This document shows, piece by piece, positions 16,979 to 27,227 of a DNA stretch of 64,000 bases. The position numbers and the translations under genes were made by a program. The first letter of the stretch is position 1, and every line of letters starts with the position of its first letter. The notes beneath the pieces were generated by a model. That model saw only the letters and a list, made by a program, of their open reading frames with translations. It did no database searches and was not told the origin of the DNA. The stretch is from Polyangium sp. 15x6 (GTDB lineage Bacteria > Myxococcota_A > Polyangia > Polyangiales > Polyangiaceae): assembly GCF_029960785.1 (NCBI RefSeq), contig NZ_JASBQE010000038.1, positions 44,602 to 108,601 on the forward strand. The letters run 5' to 3'.

Positions 16979-19423
16979 GTGCAGCCTGGAGACGTCGTCG
17001 GCGGTCGGTTCGTCCTCGAGCGTATCGCCGGCACGGGGGGCATGGGCTCGGTCTTCCGCGGGCTCGACCACGTCACGCAGCAGCCCGTGGCCATCAAGGT
17101 CCTCGGGCAGCACGACCCCGAGGCCATCCGCCGCTTCGATCACGAGGCCAAGATCCTCGCCGAGCTCGGCCATCCCCATATCGTCCGTTACGTCGCGCAC
17201 GGCACCGCGCCCTCCGGCGCGCCGTGGCTCGTCATGGAATGGCTGGAAGGCAGGAGCCTCGCGTCGCGCCTCGTCGAAGGCCACCTCACGCAGGCCGAGG
17301 CCGTCCTCCTCGCCATCCGCATCGCCTCCGCCCTCGCGGCGGCGCACGCGCGCGGCATCGTCCACCGCGACGTCAAGCCGAGCAACGTCTTCCTCGTCGG
17401 CGGCTCACCGGAGGCGGCAAAAGTCCTGGATTTCGGCCTCGCGCAGGCCGCCGCGGGCGGCGCGCGCCTCACGCGCACCGGAAGCGTCCTCGGCACGCCC
17501 GGGTACATGGCCCCCGAACAGGCCCAAGGCTCGCGTGTTCGCGTCAATCCGCGGGCGGACGTGTTTTCCCTCGGCGCGCTCCTCTTCGAGTGCTTGACGG
17601 GCAAACCCGCGTTCGAGGGCGAAGGCGTCATGGCCATCCTCGCGCGCCTCCTCCTCGAAGATGCCCCGCGCGTGCGTTCGATCCGCCCCGACGTCCCCCG
17701 CGCGCTCGACACGCTCGTCGCGCGCATGCTCTCGCGCGTCGCCGAGGCTCGACCTGCGGACGGCGCCGAGGTGCTGCGCGCCCTCGAGGGCATCGACACC
17801 GTTGGAGGTGAAAGGATCTCCGTCGTCCCGGCCTTGCCCGAGGGGATCAGCGATCGCGAGCATCGCCTCGTCTTCGCGGTCGTCGCCGCGCCCGCCGTGG
17901 AGGCGGCCGTGCGGCCTTCGAGCCCCACGCTCCGCACGCAGCTCCCCCGTTCGTCCTGGGACGACGTGCGGGTCATCGCGCGGCGGCACGGCGCCTCGCC
18001 CACGGAGCTCGCTTCGGGCACGCTCTTGCTCTCGCTCGACGGCGCCGCGGACGGCCCGGTGCGCGCCGCGCGTTGCGCCCTGGAGATGGCCGAGCTCCTC
18101 CTCGGCTTCCGGGTCGCGCTCGTCACGGGTCGGTCCGACGCGAGGCGTGATCTGCCGGCCCCCGACGTCGTCGAGCGCGCGCTCGGCCTGCTCAAGCGCG
18201 GGTGCCGCACGCCGGCCTTCGGGGTTCGGATCGACGATCGAACGCAAGCGCTCCTGCCCGCGCGGTTCGAGATCGAAGGCTCGCCCGACGACGCGCGTCT
18301 CCGCAGCGAACGAAGCGATCTCGGCGAGCCGTGTCCCCTGCTCGGGCGGCCGTGCACGCTCATGGGCCGCAAGGGCGAGCTCGCGGTGATCCTCGATCTG
18401 CTCGAAGAAGGCCTCGACGAGCCGCGCGCGGCGGCCGCGCTCGTGGTCGCGCCGGCCGGGCTCGGAAAGACGCGCCTCGCGCAGGAGGTGGTCCGCGCGC
18501 TCCGGTCGAGCCGCCCGGATCTCGTCGTCGGCTACGGACGACCCGGCATCGGCGCCGCCGATTTCGGGGTGATCGAGCCCGTGATCCGCGCCCTCTCGCC
18601 CTCGCCTTCCGCGAACGACACGGCTCCCTTCGAGGAGCGCGCGCAGGGCGTCCTCCGCGCGCGCGCGGAGGCGGGGCCGCTCTTGCTCGTGCTCGACGAC
18701 GTGCAGTGGGCGGACGCGGCTTCGCTCGCGCTCGTGGATCAGGCGCTCGGGGAGCTCGCGGATCGCCCGATCGGCGTGCTCGCGCTCGCCCGACCCGAGG
18801 TGCGTGATCGCGCGCCGGGGCTCTTCGCGCGCCGGAGCGTGCAGGAGATCCGCCTGGGGACGCTCTCGCAGCGGGCCTCGCGCGAGCTCTTGCGACGCGC
18901 GCTCGGGCCCGAGATGTCGGACGAGGATCTCGCGGCGCTCGCGCAGCGGGCCGACGGGCATCCGCTCTTCCTGCAGGAGCTCGCGCGTGGCGCGACGGCC
19001 GTGACGCCGGAGGCGCTGCTCGCCGTGCACGGCCCCGCGATCGCCGAGCTCGCGCCCGCCGCGCGCAGGCTCCTCCGCGCGGCGGCCCTCGTCGGCGTCA
19101 CGTTCTGGGAGGGCGCGGTCGTCACGCTGCTCGGCGGCGAAGCGGACATCACGCAGGTGCGGACGCAGCTCGGGGAGCTCGCGAAGCGCGAGATCATCAC
19201 GAAGCGGCGCGCGAGCAGCGCCCCGAACGACACCGAGTACGCGTTCAGCCAGCCCATGCTGCGCGAGGCGTTCCTGGCGACGTCGACGGAGGCGGACATC
19301 CGTCGAGGTCAAGCGCTCGCCGAGCGTTGGCTCGCGGGCTCGGGCGTGCGCGCCACGGCGCTCGCGGGCGAGGCCGACGCCGCCCTGGCCCTCGCGCTGA
19401 AGCAAGGCGGCACGAGGACATGA
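16979..19423 (+). CDS. Ser/Thr protein kinase fused to AAA-type ATPase (short form)
   Basis: An 814-residue cytoplasmic protein. It has an intact Hanks kinase domain: glycine loop GTGGMGSVF, Lys40, HRDVKPSN at 129-136, DFG at 151-153, and GTPGYMAPE. A regulatory region with a cyclase-like fold layout (about 280-450) comes next, then a signal-transduction ATPase with Walker A APAGLGKTR near residue 490 and Walker B LLLVLDDVQW near 568. The GTG at 16979 was chosen by alignment with the start of the next gene (MKRGDVIAGRF). It lacks the TPR-like C-terminus of its neighbour. Its stop overlaps the neighbour's start (ATGA), so the two are co-translated. The signal sensed is unknown. Confidence 0.9.
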   Translation: MQPGDVVGGRFVLERIAGTGGMGSVFRGLDHVTQQPVAIKVLGQHDPEAIRRFDHEAKILAELGHPHIVRYVAHGTAPSGAPWLVMEWLEGRSLASRLVEGHLTQAEAVLLAIRIASALAAAHARGIVHRDVKPSNVFLVGGSPEAAKVLDFGLAQAAAGGARLTRTGSVLGTPGYMAPEQAQGSRVRVNPRADVFSLGALLFECLTGKPAFEGEGVMAILARLLLEDAPRVRSIRPDVPRALDTLVARMLSRVAEARPADGAEVLRALEGIDTVGGERISVVPALPEGISDREHRLVFAVVAAPAVEAAVRPSSPTLRTQLPRSSWDDVRVIARRHGASPTELASGTLLLSLDGAADGPVRAARCALEMAELLLGFRVALVTGRSDARRDLPAPDVVERALGLLKRGCRTPAFGVRIDDRTQALLPARFEIEGSPDDARLRSERSDLGEPCPLLGRPCTLMGRKGELAVILDLLEEGLDEPRAAAALVVAPAGLGKTRLAQEVVRALRSSRPDLVVGYGRPGIGAADFGVIEPVIRALSPSPSANDTAPFEERAQGVLRARAEAGPLLLVLDDVQWADAASLALVDQALGELADRPIGVLALARPEVRDRAPGLFARRSVQEIRLGTLSQRASRELLRRALGPEMSDEDLAALAQRADGHPLFLQELARGATAVTPEALLAVHGPAIAELAPAARRLLRAAALVGVTFWEGAVVTLLGGEADITQVRTQLGELAKREIITKRRASSAPNDTEYAFSQPMLREAFLATSTEADIRRGQALAERWLAGSGVRATALAGEADAALALALKQGGTRT

Positions 19424-22400
19424 AGCGCGGCGACGTCATCGCCGGCCGCTTCGAGATCGAGCTTCGCGCGGGCGCCGGCGGCATGGGCGCCGTCTACCGC
19501 GCGCACGACCGCGCGACCGGCTCGCCCGTCGCACTCAAGGTCATCCACCAGCCTGCCTCGGACGCGACGCGCCGCTTCGACGTCGAGGCCCGCGCGCTCG
19601 CCGAGCTCTCGCATCCGCACGTCGTCCGCTACGTGACGCACGGCCTCTCCGAGGCGGGTTTTCCCTACCTCGTGATGGAGTGGCTCGAAGGCGAAGACCT
19701 CGCCGCGCGGCTCACGCGCGGGCCGCTCACGCTCGAGGAGTGCCTGCTCCTCGCGCGCCGCGTGGCCGCGGGCCTCGGCGCGGCGCACGCGCGGGGCATC
19801 GTGCACCGGGACGTCAAGCCCACGAACCTCGTGCTCGTGGGCCGCGCGATCGAGGGCGTCAAGCTCGTGGATTTCGGCCTCGCGCAGCTCGGGGTCACGT
19901 CGCGCAAGCTCACGCGGTCGGGCGTGATCCTCGGCACGCCGGGGTACATGGCCCCCGAGCAGGCGAGCGGCGACGGCGCGCCGCTCGACGCGCGCGCGGA
20001 CGTCTTCTCGCTCGGCGCCGTGCTCTACGAGTGCCTCACGGGCCGCCCGCCGTTCCAGGCCGACAACCTCATGGCCCTCTTCGCCAAGCTCCTGCTCGAA
20101 GAGGCCCCGCGCCTCGCCGAAGCGCGGCCCGACCTTCCCCCGCGGCTCGACGTGCTCATGGCGCGCCTGCTCGCGAAGGACCCCGCGTCGCGCCCAGCGA
20201 ACGGACCCGCGCTCGAGGCGGAGCTCGCCGCGCTCGACGCGCTCGGCATCGAGGAGACGGACGAGGTCCCGACGCTCGCGGACGAACCCGCGGCGATGGG
20301 CCTGACCGACGTCGAGGCGCGGTTCGTCTCGATCCTGGCCCTCCACCGCGAGCCCGTGAGCAACATGCTCGACCCGAAGGGCTCCACGGAGCGCTCGCAG
20401 GCCGACGTCGTCGCGGCCGTCCGGCACGAAGTCGCGCCGCTCGGCGCGCGTGTCGACGAGCTCCGCAACGGCGCGCTCGTGGTCACGCTCCTCGGCGCGG
20501 GCGAGCCCACGGATCGCGCCGCACGCGCGGCCCGCGCGGCCTTGCGGCTCCGCGCGATCCTCCCCGACGCCGCGATCGCGCTCGCCACGGGCCGCGCCGA
20601 GGCCTCCGCGCGCCTGCCCGTCGGCGAGGTCGTCGATCGCGTCGCGGCCCTGCTCGAACGGGAGGACGTCTCACCCCCCAGACCTCCCGTCGGCATCCGC
20701 ATCGACGAGGTCACCCGCGCCCTGCTCGACGCGCGCTTCGATGTCACGAGCACGCCTTCCGACCACCGCCTCGTCGCGGAGCGCGCCTCCGGCGAAGCCG
20801 CGCGCACGCTCCTCGGAAGGCCGAGCCCCTTCGTCGGCCGCGACCGCGAGCTCCGCGTGGTGCGCGACCTCGTCGACGCCTCGATCGAGGAAGAGCGCCC
20901 CTCCGCCGTGCTGCTCATCGGCGCGGCGGGCGCAGGCAAATCGCGCCTCCTCTCCGAGCTCGTCACGCGCATCCGACAGGATCGCCCCGACGTCCTCGTG
21001 GCCCGCGGGCACGGCGATCTGCTCGGCCAGGGCTCACCCTTCTCGCTCCTCGGCTCCACGCTCCTCGGCGCGCTCGTGGACGCGCCCTTCGAGGGCCGCG
21101 CGCGTCTCGCCGCGTTCGTCCGCGAATACCTCCCCGCGTCGGAGGCCGAGCGCGTCTCCGAGCTCGTCGCCGAGCTCATCGGCCTGCCCTTCTCCGATGA
21201 GGCAAGCCCGCGCCTGCGCGCCGCGCGTCAGAGCCCCGCGCTCATGAAGGACCACGTACGCGGAGCCGTCGTGGATCTCCTCGCCGCGATGACCCGTCGC
21301 CACCCCGTCCTCCTCGCGCTCGAGGACGTGCAATGGGGGGACGCCGTCTCCTTGCGCCTCCTCGACGCGGCCATGCGGGAGCTCGGCGATCGCCGCTTCA
21401 TCGTCCTCGCCGCCGCGCGCCCCGAGGCACTCACCCTGTTCCCGCGCCTCTTCGGGGACCGCTCGAACGAGGTGCGTCTCGCCGAGCTTCCGCGCAAGGC
21501 GAGCGCGCGCCTCACCCGCTACGCCCTCGGCGACGCCGCGCCTGCCGAGCTCGTCGACGCCCTCGTCGAGCGCGCCGCGGGCAATCCATTTTATCTCGAA
21601 GAGCTCGTGCGCGCCGTCGCCGAGGGCCGCGGCGGCGCGCTGCCCGAGACCGTGCTCGGCATGATCGAGGCTCGCCTCGCCGCCCTCGATCCGCCGGCGC
21701 GCCGTGTCCTCCGCGCGGCGAGCGTCTTCGGCGAGTCCTTCTTCCGCGGCGGCATCCCGGCCTTGCTCGGCGACGACGCGCCGGACGAGGAGGAGCTCTC
21801 GGCCGTGCTCGCCTCGCTCGTCGAGCGCGAGATCCTCGTGGCTCGGCGGGAAAGCCGGCTTGCCGGCGAGGAGCAGCTCGCGTTCCGGCACATGCTCCTC
21901 CGCGAGGGCGCCTATGCGATGCTCACCGATCGGGATCGCGCCCTCGGCCACCGGCTCGCCGGCGAATGGCTCGAAGCGCACGGCGAATGGGATCCCAGGA
22001 TCCTCGCCGCGCATTTCGATCGCGGCAGCGACGCGGCGCGGGCGATCCGCCATTACGAGCGCGCCGCGCAGCATGCGCTCGGCGCGGGCGACGACGAGGC
22101 CGCGCTCGCCCTCGCCGAGCGTGGCCTCGCCCTCGGCGCCACGGGCGATCGGGCAGCCGCATTGCGGGCCATCCAGACCGACGCCTGGGCCTGGAATGGC
22201 GACTGGGCCCGCGCCTTCGCCTCGGCCGAGGCCACGTTGTCCCTCGCGACGCCGGGCACGACGAGCCATTGCCGCGCGCTCGGCAGCGCCATCACGAGCC
22301 CCGTCATTGCGGACAAACCCGACGTCCGCGCCGCCTTCGTGCGCGACCTCGCCCGCGTGCACCCCGAGCCTTTTGCGATCCCCGCGTTCGCCTGGGCCTA

Positions 22401-23346
22401 CAGCGTGGCGATCATGCCGTACCTCCTCGGCGCCCAGCGCGAGCTCGCCGAGGCGCACCTCGCGCGCCTCGAAGAGGTCACGGCCCCCTTCCTCGACCGC
22501 GAGCCCTCCGCCGCCGGCTGGGTGAAAATGACCCGCGCCTTCTGGCAGCGCTACGTCCCCCGCGATTTCGCGGCCGCGCTCGCCCTCGACCGCGAGGCCC
22601 TCGCCCATTTCGAGGCCGCGGGCGATCGTCGCTATGGCCCGTACGTGCAGATGCACGTCGGCCTCGACTGGTCCCACCTCGGCGCCTTCGAGCAGGCCGA
22701 GGCCGCCCTCGCGCGCGCCATGCAAAGCGCCGAGCCGGGCAGCATGATGGCGCTCACGTCGCGCACCTACCTCGGCCGCGTCCTCGTGCTCCGGGGCCGC
22801 CCGACCGACGCCATCGAGGCCTGCACGGCCGTCTACCGGGAGGCCGAGGCGCGCGGCGAACGCACGGTCGCCGTCAACACCGCGCTCCTGCTCGCCGAGG
22901 CGGCGCTCGCCGCGGGCTTCCTCGAAGCGGCCCGGACACGCGCCGCCGCCCTCGAGCCGCTCGTGCAAAGTTTACCCTTCGCGCGCGTGGCCCTCGCGGG
23001 CATCCGCGCTGGAATCGCGCTCGCCGAGGGCCGCCCCGCCGAGGCCCTCGCGCTCGCCGAGCCTGCGCTCGCCGAGAGCGCGCGGCGTGGCATGTACCAT
23101 TTTGGCCACGAGCACCTCGTCCTCTCGCGCGTCGATGCCCTCCGCGCCCTCGGCCGGGCCGAGGAGGCGCGCGCGGCCGTCCTTTCGGCGCGCTCCGATC
23201 TTTTCCTGCGGGCGTCTCGAATCCCGGATTCGCTCCTTCGCCAAACCTTCCTCGAACGAATCCCGACCCACGCGGCCCTCCTCGCGCGGGCCGAGGAATG
23301 GCTTTCGCATCCCCCCGCTGCGCCCGCTTCGACGCTGGTGTCCTGA
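19420..23346 (+). CDS. Ser/Thr protein kinase-AAA ATPase-TPR giant regulator
   Basis: A 1308-residue paralogue of the preceding gene. The kinase domain has GAGGMGAVY, Lys40, HRDVKPTN, DFG and GTPGYMAPE. A middle region matches the same cyclase-like layout and is followed by an ATPase with GAAGAGKS near residue 500 and LALEDVQWGD near 630. From about residue 850 the chain is a long Ala/Leu/Glu helical array of TPR-like repeats. This PknK/GutR-like layout is expanded in Polyangiales. Start and stop are clear (ATG 19420). A 63-base gap separates it from egtD. The shared orientation makes joint transcription possible but not proven. Confidence 0.9.
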   Translation: MKRGDVIAGRFEIELRAGAGGMGAVYRAHDRATGSPVALKVIHQPASDATRRFDVEARALAELSHPHVVRYVTHGLSEAGFPYLVMEWLEGEDLAARLTRGPLTLEECLLLARRVAAGLGAAHARGIVHRDVKPTNLVLVGRAIEGVKLVDFGLAQLGVTSRKLTRSGVILGTPGYMAPEQASGDGAPLDARADVFSLGAVLYECLTGRPPFQADNLMALFAKLLLEEAPRLAEARPDLPPRLDVLMARLLAKDPASRPANGPALEAELAALDALGIEETDEVPTLADEPAAMGLTDVEARFVSILALHREPVSNMLDPKGSTERSQADVVAAVRHEVAPLGARVDELRNGALVVTLLGAGEPTDRAARAARAALRLRAILPDAAIALATGRAEASARLPVGEVVDRVAALLEREDVSPPRPPVGIRIDEVTRALLDARFDVTSTPSDHRLVAERASGEAARTLLGRPSPFVGRDRELRVVRDLVDASIEEERPSAVLLIGAAGAGKSRLLSELVTRIRQDRPDVLVARGHGDLLGQGSPFSLLGSTLLGALVDAPFEGRARLAAFVREYLPASEAERVSELVAELIGLPFSDEASPRLRAARQSPALMKDHVRGAVVDLLAAMTRRHPVLLALEDVQWGDAVSLRLLDAAMRELGDRRFIVLAAARPEALTLFPRLFGDRSNEVRLAELPRKASARLTRYALGDAAPAELVDALVERAAGNPFYLEELVRAVAEGRGGALPETVLGMIEARLAALDPPARRVLRAASVFGESFFRGGIPALLGDDAPDEEELSAVLASLVEREILVARRESRLAGEEQLAFRHMLLREGAYAMLTDRDRALGHRLAGEWLEAHGEWDPRILAAHFDRGSDAARAIRHYERAAQHALGAGDDEAALALAERGLALGATGDRAAALRAIQTDAWAWNGDWARAFASAEATLSLATPGTTSHCRALGSAITSPVIADKPDVRAAFVRDLARVHPEPFAIPAFAWAYSVAIMPYLLGAQRELAEAHLARLEEVTAPFLDREPSAAGWVKMTRAFWQRYVPRDFAAALALDREALAHFEAAGDRRYGPYVQMHVGLDWSHLGAFEQAEAALARAMQSAEPGSMMALTSRTYLGRVLVLRGRPTDAIEACTAVYREAEARGERTVAVNTALLLAEAALAAGFLEAARTRAAALEPLVQSLPFARVALAGIRAGIALAEGRPAEALALAEPALAESARRGMYHFGHEHLVLSRVDALRALGRAEEARAAVLSARSDLFLRASRIPDSLLRQTFLERIPTHAALLARAEEWLSHPPAAPASTLVS

Positions 23347-23409
23347 GCAAACGGCGCATCGCGCCCCACGCTCGGGCTCCGAGCCCGCGGGCGCCGGAGG
23401 GTTTCGCGA

Positions 23410-24405
23410 ATGGACGGATCGCCTCTCAGGAAGGACGCGCCCCAGGACCTCGCGCCCCGCTCCTCCACGCGCCCGATCGACGAGGGCGCGGCGCTCCGCG
23501 CGAGCCTCCTCCAGGAGCTCCCGGAGATCCCGGCTCGTTACCTCTACGACGACACCGGAAGCGAGCTCTTCGAGCGCATCACCCAGCTCTCCGTCTATTA
23601 CCAGACCCGCACGGAGATCACGATCCTGGAGCGCGCGGCGAGCGATATCGTCGCGCACGCCCGTCCTCACCACCTGGTCGAGCTCGGCAGCGGCGCGGGC
23701 CGGAAAATCCGGCTCCTCCTCGATGCCCTGCGGGCGGAGGGGCAGGACATCACCTGCACCATGCTCGACATCAACGAGCTCTTCTTGCTCCAGTCGATCG
23801 ACCGCCTCTCCGCCGATTATCCGGAATTCGTGTTCCGCGGCGTCGTCGGCAATTTCATGACCGACCTCGGTCGCCTCGGCCCCGCGGGCGGGCGCCTCAT
23901 CGTGTTTTTCGCGGGCACCGTGGGCAACCTCCATCCGGACGAACGCCGCTCGTTCCTCGGCGAGCTCGCGCAGCGCATGGATGACTCGGACGCGCTGCTC
24001 CTCGGCGTCGATCTCGTCAAGGATCCGGCCCGGCTCGAAGCCGCGTACGACGATCCCGAGGGCGTCACGGCGGCCTTCAACCTGAACATCCTCTCCGTCC
24101 TCAACCGGAAGTTCGCCGGCAATTTCGATCCGACGGCCTTCCGGCACCGCGCTTTTTACGACCGGGAAAACGCCTGGATCGAGATGCGCCTCGTCGCGAA
24201 GCGCAAGAACACGGTCCGCCTCGGCGCGCTCGACCTCCGGCTCGACCTCGACGCGGGCGCCGAGATCCGCACCGAGCTCTCCTGCAAATTCACGCGCGCC
24301 TCGCTCGAGGCGTCTGCGGCCGAAGCCGGCCTCACGATCGACCGCTGGTACACCGACCCGGCCGACCTCTTTGCCCTCGCCCTGCTCCGGAGGCGTCGTT
24401 CGTGA
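23410..24405 (+). CDS. egtD: L-histidine N-alpha-methyltransferase (ergothioneine)
   Basis: A 331-residue SAM-dependent methyltransferase that trimethylates histidine to hercynine, the first step of ergothioneine synthesis. Family features are the N-terminal YLYDDTGSELFERITQL, with the tyrosine pair YYQTRTE, the SAM loop LVELGSGAGRKIRLLL, VGNFMTDL, and the long C-terminal block HRAFYDRENAWIEMRL. Length fits EgtD (about 320). The GTG of egtB overlaps its stop (GTGA at 24402-24405), so the two enzymes are translationally coupled. It is cytoplasmic. egtA, egtC and egtE are not seen in this window. Confidence 0.93.
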   Translation: MDGSPLRKDAPQDLAPRSSTRPIDEGAALRASLLQELPEIPARYLYDDTGSELFERITQLSVYYQTRTEITILERAASDIVAHARPHHLVELGSGAGRKIRLLLDALRAEGQDITCTMLDINELFLLQSIDRLSADYPEFVFRGVVGNFMTDLGRLGPAGGRLIVFFAGTVGNLHPDERRSFLGELAQRMDDSDALLLGVDLVKDPARLEAAYDDPEGVTAAFNLNILSVLNRKFAGNFDPTAFRHRAFYDRENAWIEMRLVAKRKNTVRLGALDLRLDLDAGAEIRTELSCKFTRASLEASAAEAGLTIDRWYTDPADLFALALLRRRRS

Positions 24406-25685
24406 CCCGGCCCCTCGAATCGTTCTGGAAAGAAAAACTCGACACAGCCTACCAGCGCACGGACCTCCTGTTCAGCCTGCTCCCTCGGGATGCCATGCTC
24501 GAACGGCCGATCGGCCTGCGCCACCCGTTCCTGTTTTACCTCGGCCACCTCCCCGCGTTCGCCTGGAACCAGATAGGCCGGGGCGTGCTCGGGGCGGGGC
24601 ACCTCGACGAGGCGTACGACGTCCTCTTCGAACGGGGCATCGATCCGAAGGACGAGCAGAGCGCGCGCCGGTCGACCCTTGCGAGCTGGCCCTCCGTCTC
24701 CGCCGTGCGCGCCTATCGCGACGAGGCGCGCCGCGCCGTCTGCGCGCGGCTCGGCGAGGTCCTCGGCCGCGCGGACGACCCGCTCTGCGAGAACGCGCGC
24801 ATCCTGCACCTCGTGCTCGAACACGAGCTCATGCACCAGGAGACGCTGCTCTACATGTTCGCGGAGTGCCGCCCGGGCTTGATCCAGCGCCCCGCGCGCA
24901 TCGCCCCGCCCGGCTCCGGCCAGGGCCGCGCTGCCGAGCGCATCCGCATTTCCGCGGGCGACGCCGTCATCGGCGCCGCCTGGGACGAGATCCCGTTCGG
25001 CTGGGACAACGAGTTTGGCCGGGCCACCGTCTCCGTCGGGGCCTTCTCCCTGGATTCGCTCCCTGTCCGAAACCTCGATTGGCGCACGTTCCTCCGAGCG
25101 AACGGCGATCCCCCGTCGCTCCTGCCCCGCTCCTGGATTCATAGAGGCGCTCGCCTGTTCGTCAAGACGGTGTTCGGCCCCGTGCCCTTCGAGGTCGCGG
25201 AGGGCTGGCCCGTGCAGGTCTCGGGCGAGCAGGCGCGGGCCTATTGCGCTCATCGCGGCGGGCGATTGCCGACGGAGGCCGAGCTCAGCCGCGCCGCCTA
25301 CGGGACGCCGGACGGCAGCGCATGTCGGCCCTATCCCTGGGGCGACGCCGAACCCGCGCCGTCCCACGGCAATTTCGATTTCGCCCGGTTTTTCCCCTCC
25401 CCCACGGGCGCGCATCCGGCCGGGGCGAACGCGTGGGGCGTGGAAGAGCTCGTCGGCAATGGGTGGGAATGGACGAGCACGCCGTTCTCACCCCTCCCCG
25501 GGTTCGTCCCGTACGCCCGGACCTACCCGGGCTATTCGGCGGATTTTTTCGACGGCGAGCACGACGTCGTCTTCGGCGCCTCGTGGGCCACCGACCGGAA
25601 GCTCCTCCGCCCGAGCTTCCGCAACTGGTACCGGCGCACGTATCCGTACGCGTTCACGAGCTTCCGCGTGGCGTGGGACGATTGA
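24402..25685 (+). CDS. egtB: Sulfoxide synthase (EgtB-like)
   Basis: A 427-residue non-haem iron enzyme that joins a thiol to hercynine. The N-terminal DinB-like domain carries the three iron histidines: His49 in YLGHLPAF, and His141 and His145 in LEHELMHQE. The C-terminal FGE-sulfatase-like domain (about 190-427) contains PVRNLDWRTF, GRLPTEAELSRAAY and NGWEWTSTPF. It starts at GTG 24402, inside the egtD stop. Whether it uses cysteine or gamma-glutamylcysteine, or is a selenium-using SenA-like enzyme, cannot be told here; pairing with egtD favours ergothioneine. It ends one base from the convergent FGGY kinase gene. Confidence 0.9.
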   Translation: MTRPLESFWKEKLDTAYQRTDLLFSLLPRDAMLERPIGLRHPFLFYLGHLPAFAWNQIGRGVLGAGHLDEAYDVLFERGIDPKDEQSARRSTLASWPSVSAVRAYRDEARRAVCARLGEVLGRADDPLCENARILHLVLEHELMHQETLLYMFAECRPGLIQRPARIAPPGSGQGRAAERIRISAGDAVIGAAWDEIPFGWDNEFGRATVSVGAFSLDSLPVRNLDWRTFLRANGDPPSLLPRSWIHRGARLFVKTVFGPVPFEVAEGWPVQVSGEQARAYCAHRGGRLPTEAELSRAAYGTPDGSACRPYPWGDAEPAPSHGNFDFARFFPSPTGAHPAGANAWGVEELVGNGWEWTSTPFSPLPGFVPYARTYPGYSADFFDGEHDVVFGASWATDRKLLRPSFRNWYRRTYPYAFTSFRVAWDD

Positions 25686-25686
25686 C

Positions 25687-27225
25687 CTACCGCGCGCTCT
25701 CCCGCAGCCGCGCGAGCTGCCCCATCGCCCCCGCCAGCGCCGGATACAGCCCCACGTACACCTCGCGGTAAAGCCGCTCGTAAAACCCACGCCGCTCCCC
25801 CGGGACGAACACCTCGCCCCGCGAGGTCATTGCCGCGGCCGCCTCCTCGATCCCCGAAAACGCCCCCACCCCGGCCGCCGCCAGGATCCCCGCGCCGAGC
25901 GACGTCGCCTCGCTCGTCCCCGCCCGCACGATGGGTTTGTCGAGGACATCCGCCAGGATCTGGCACCACAGCGCGCTCCGCGAGCCGCCTCCCATCACCC
26001 GCAGCTCCGCGATCGGCCCCGACGCCCGCTCCACGCCGTCCGTGTGGAGCCGCTGTTCGAGCGCGATTCCTTCGAGGATGGCTCGGTACACGTGCGCCGG
26101 CCCCTGCCCACCGGACAGCCCGAGCAGGATCCCCGTGGCCGCGTCGTCCCAGTACGGATTCATCACCCCGTGGAAATACGGCACGAGCACGAGCCCGTCC
26201 GCGCCCGGCGTGATGCCCTCCGCTTCCCGTTCGAGCGCGGCCAGCGTCGCCGACGACGCCTCGGTCTCCGCGCCGAGCAAGCGCGCGAGCCACGTGAGCG
26301 TGAACGTCCCGCCTTTCAGATCGGTCTCGTACAAAAACGCGCCCGGGGTCGCCGCCATCATCGTGCGAAAAGCGCGATCCGTGCGGTACTCCCGCGAAAT
26401 GACCCCCGACACGATGGCCGTGCCGAGGTTCAGATACATCACGCCCGGCCCCACGACGCCCGCCCCGAGCGCGGCGGCCTGCCCATCGCCGGCCCCCGCG
26501 AACACCGGGATCCCCGCCTCGATCCCCAGCGCCGCGGCGGCCTCGCGCCCCACCTCGCCGATCCGCTCGCCTGGCTCGGCCAGCGCGGGCACCTCCGACG
26601 CGGACAAACCTGCCCATTCGAGGATTTCCGCGGAAAAACCCCGCGCCGCCATGTCGACGAGGCCCGTCGGATCCGCGCTCGCCACGGACGTGACGAGGCG
26701 GCCCGTGAGCCTGTGGGCGAGAAAGGCGTGCACATCGAGCATCCGCACCGGACGCGCGGCGAGGTGCGGCGCGATCCGATTGCGCAGGTGGAGCAGCTTG
26801 TAGAGCGAGGGTGTGGTGCAGGGGAACTTGCCCGAGATCTCGTGCAAGCGCGCCTCCCCCACCCTCGCCGCGAGCGCCGCGACCTCCGCCCGGCAGCGCG
26901 CGTCCATCCACACGAGCGCCGGATGCAATGGCTCCCCTTGCTCGTCTGTCAGGACGAACGTCTCCCGCTGGTGCGTGATCGTGATCGCCCGGATGCGCCG
27001 CGCGCCCACGTCTCCGAGCGCGCGGGCCGCCTCGCGTGTCGCCGTGCCGAGGGCCTCCCACCACGTCCGCGCGTCCTGCTCCCACGCGTCCGGCGCCGGG
27101 TTCGAGAGCGGGATCGGCGCGCGCCCCTCCGCGACGGCGCGCCCCTCCCGGTCCCACGCGATGGCCTTGCACGCCGTCGTGCTGCAATCGATCCCCAGGA
27201 AAAGCGCGTCGTCCCCCGCTTGCAT
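25687..27225 (-). CDS. FGGY-family carbohydrate kinase (xylulokinase-like)
   Basis: A 512-residue sugar or polyol kinase. The N-terminal ATP loop is FLGIDCSTTACKAIAWD. The substrate region has ITHQRETFVLTD and DARCRAEVAALA, the second nucleotide motif is YLNLGTAIVSG, and the C-terminal signature is MGGGSRSALWCQILADVL. The closest named class is xylulokinase-like FGGY kinases. It follows a glycerol-3-phosphate dehydrogenase-like gene by two bases, so a glycerol or polyol phosphate pathway is possible. ATG 27225 is the only start that begins at the family N-terminus. It converges with egtB. Confidence 0.88.
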   Translation of the reverse strand: MQAGDDALFLGIDCSTTACKAIAWDREGRAVAEGRAPIPLSNPAPDAWEQDARTWWEALGTATREAARALGDVGARRIRAITITHQRETFVLTDEQGEPLHPALVWMDARCRAEVAALAARVGEARLHEISGKFPCTTPSLYKLLHLRNRIAPHLAARPVRMLDVHAFLAHRLTGRLVTSVASADPTGLVDMAARGFSAEILEWAGLSASEVPALAEPGERIGEVGREAAAALGIEAGIPVFAGAGDGQAAALGAGVVGPGVMYLNLGTAIVSGVISREYRTDRAFRTMMAATPGAFLYETDLKGGTFTLTWLARLLGAETEASSATLAALEREAEGITPGADGLVLVPYFHGVMNPYWDDAATGILLGLSGGQGPAHVYRAILEGIALEQRLHTDGVERASGPIAELRVMGGGSRSALWCQILADVLDKPIVRAGTSEATSLGAGILAAAGVGAFSGIEEAAAAMTSRGEVFVPGERRGFYERLYREVYVGLYPALAGAMGQLARLRESAR

Positions 27226-27227
27226 CG

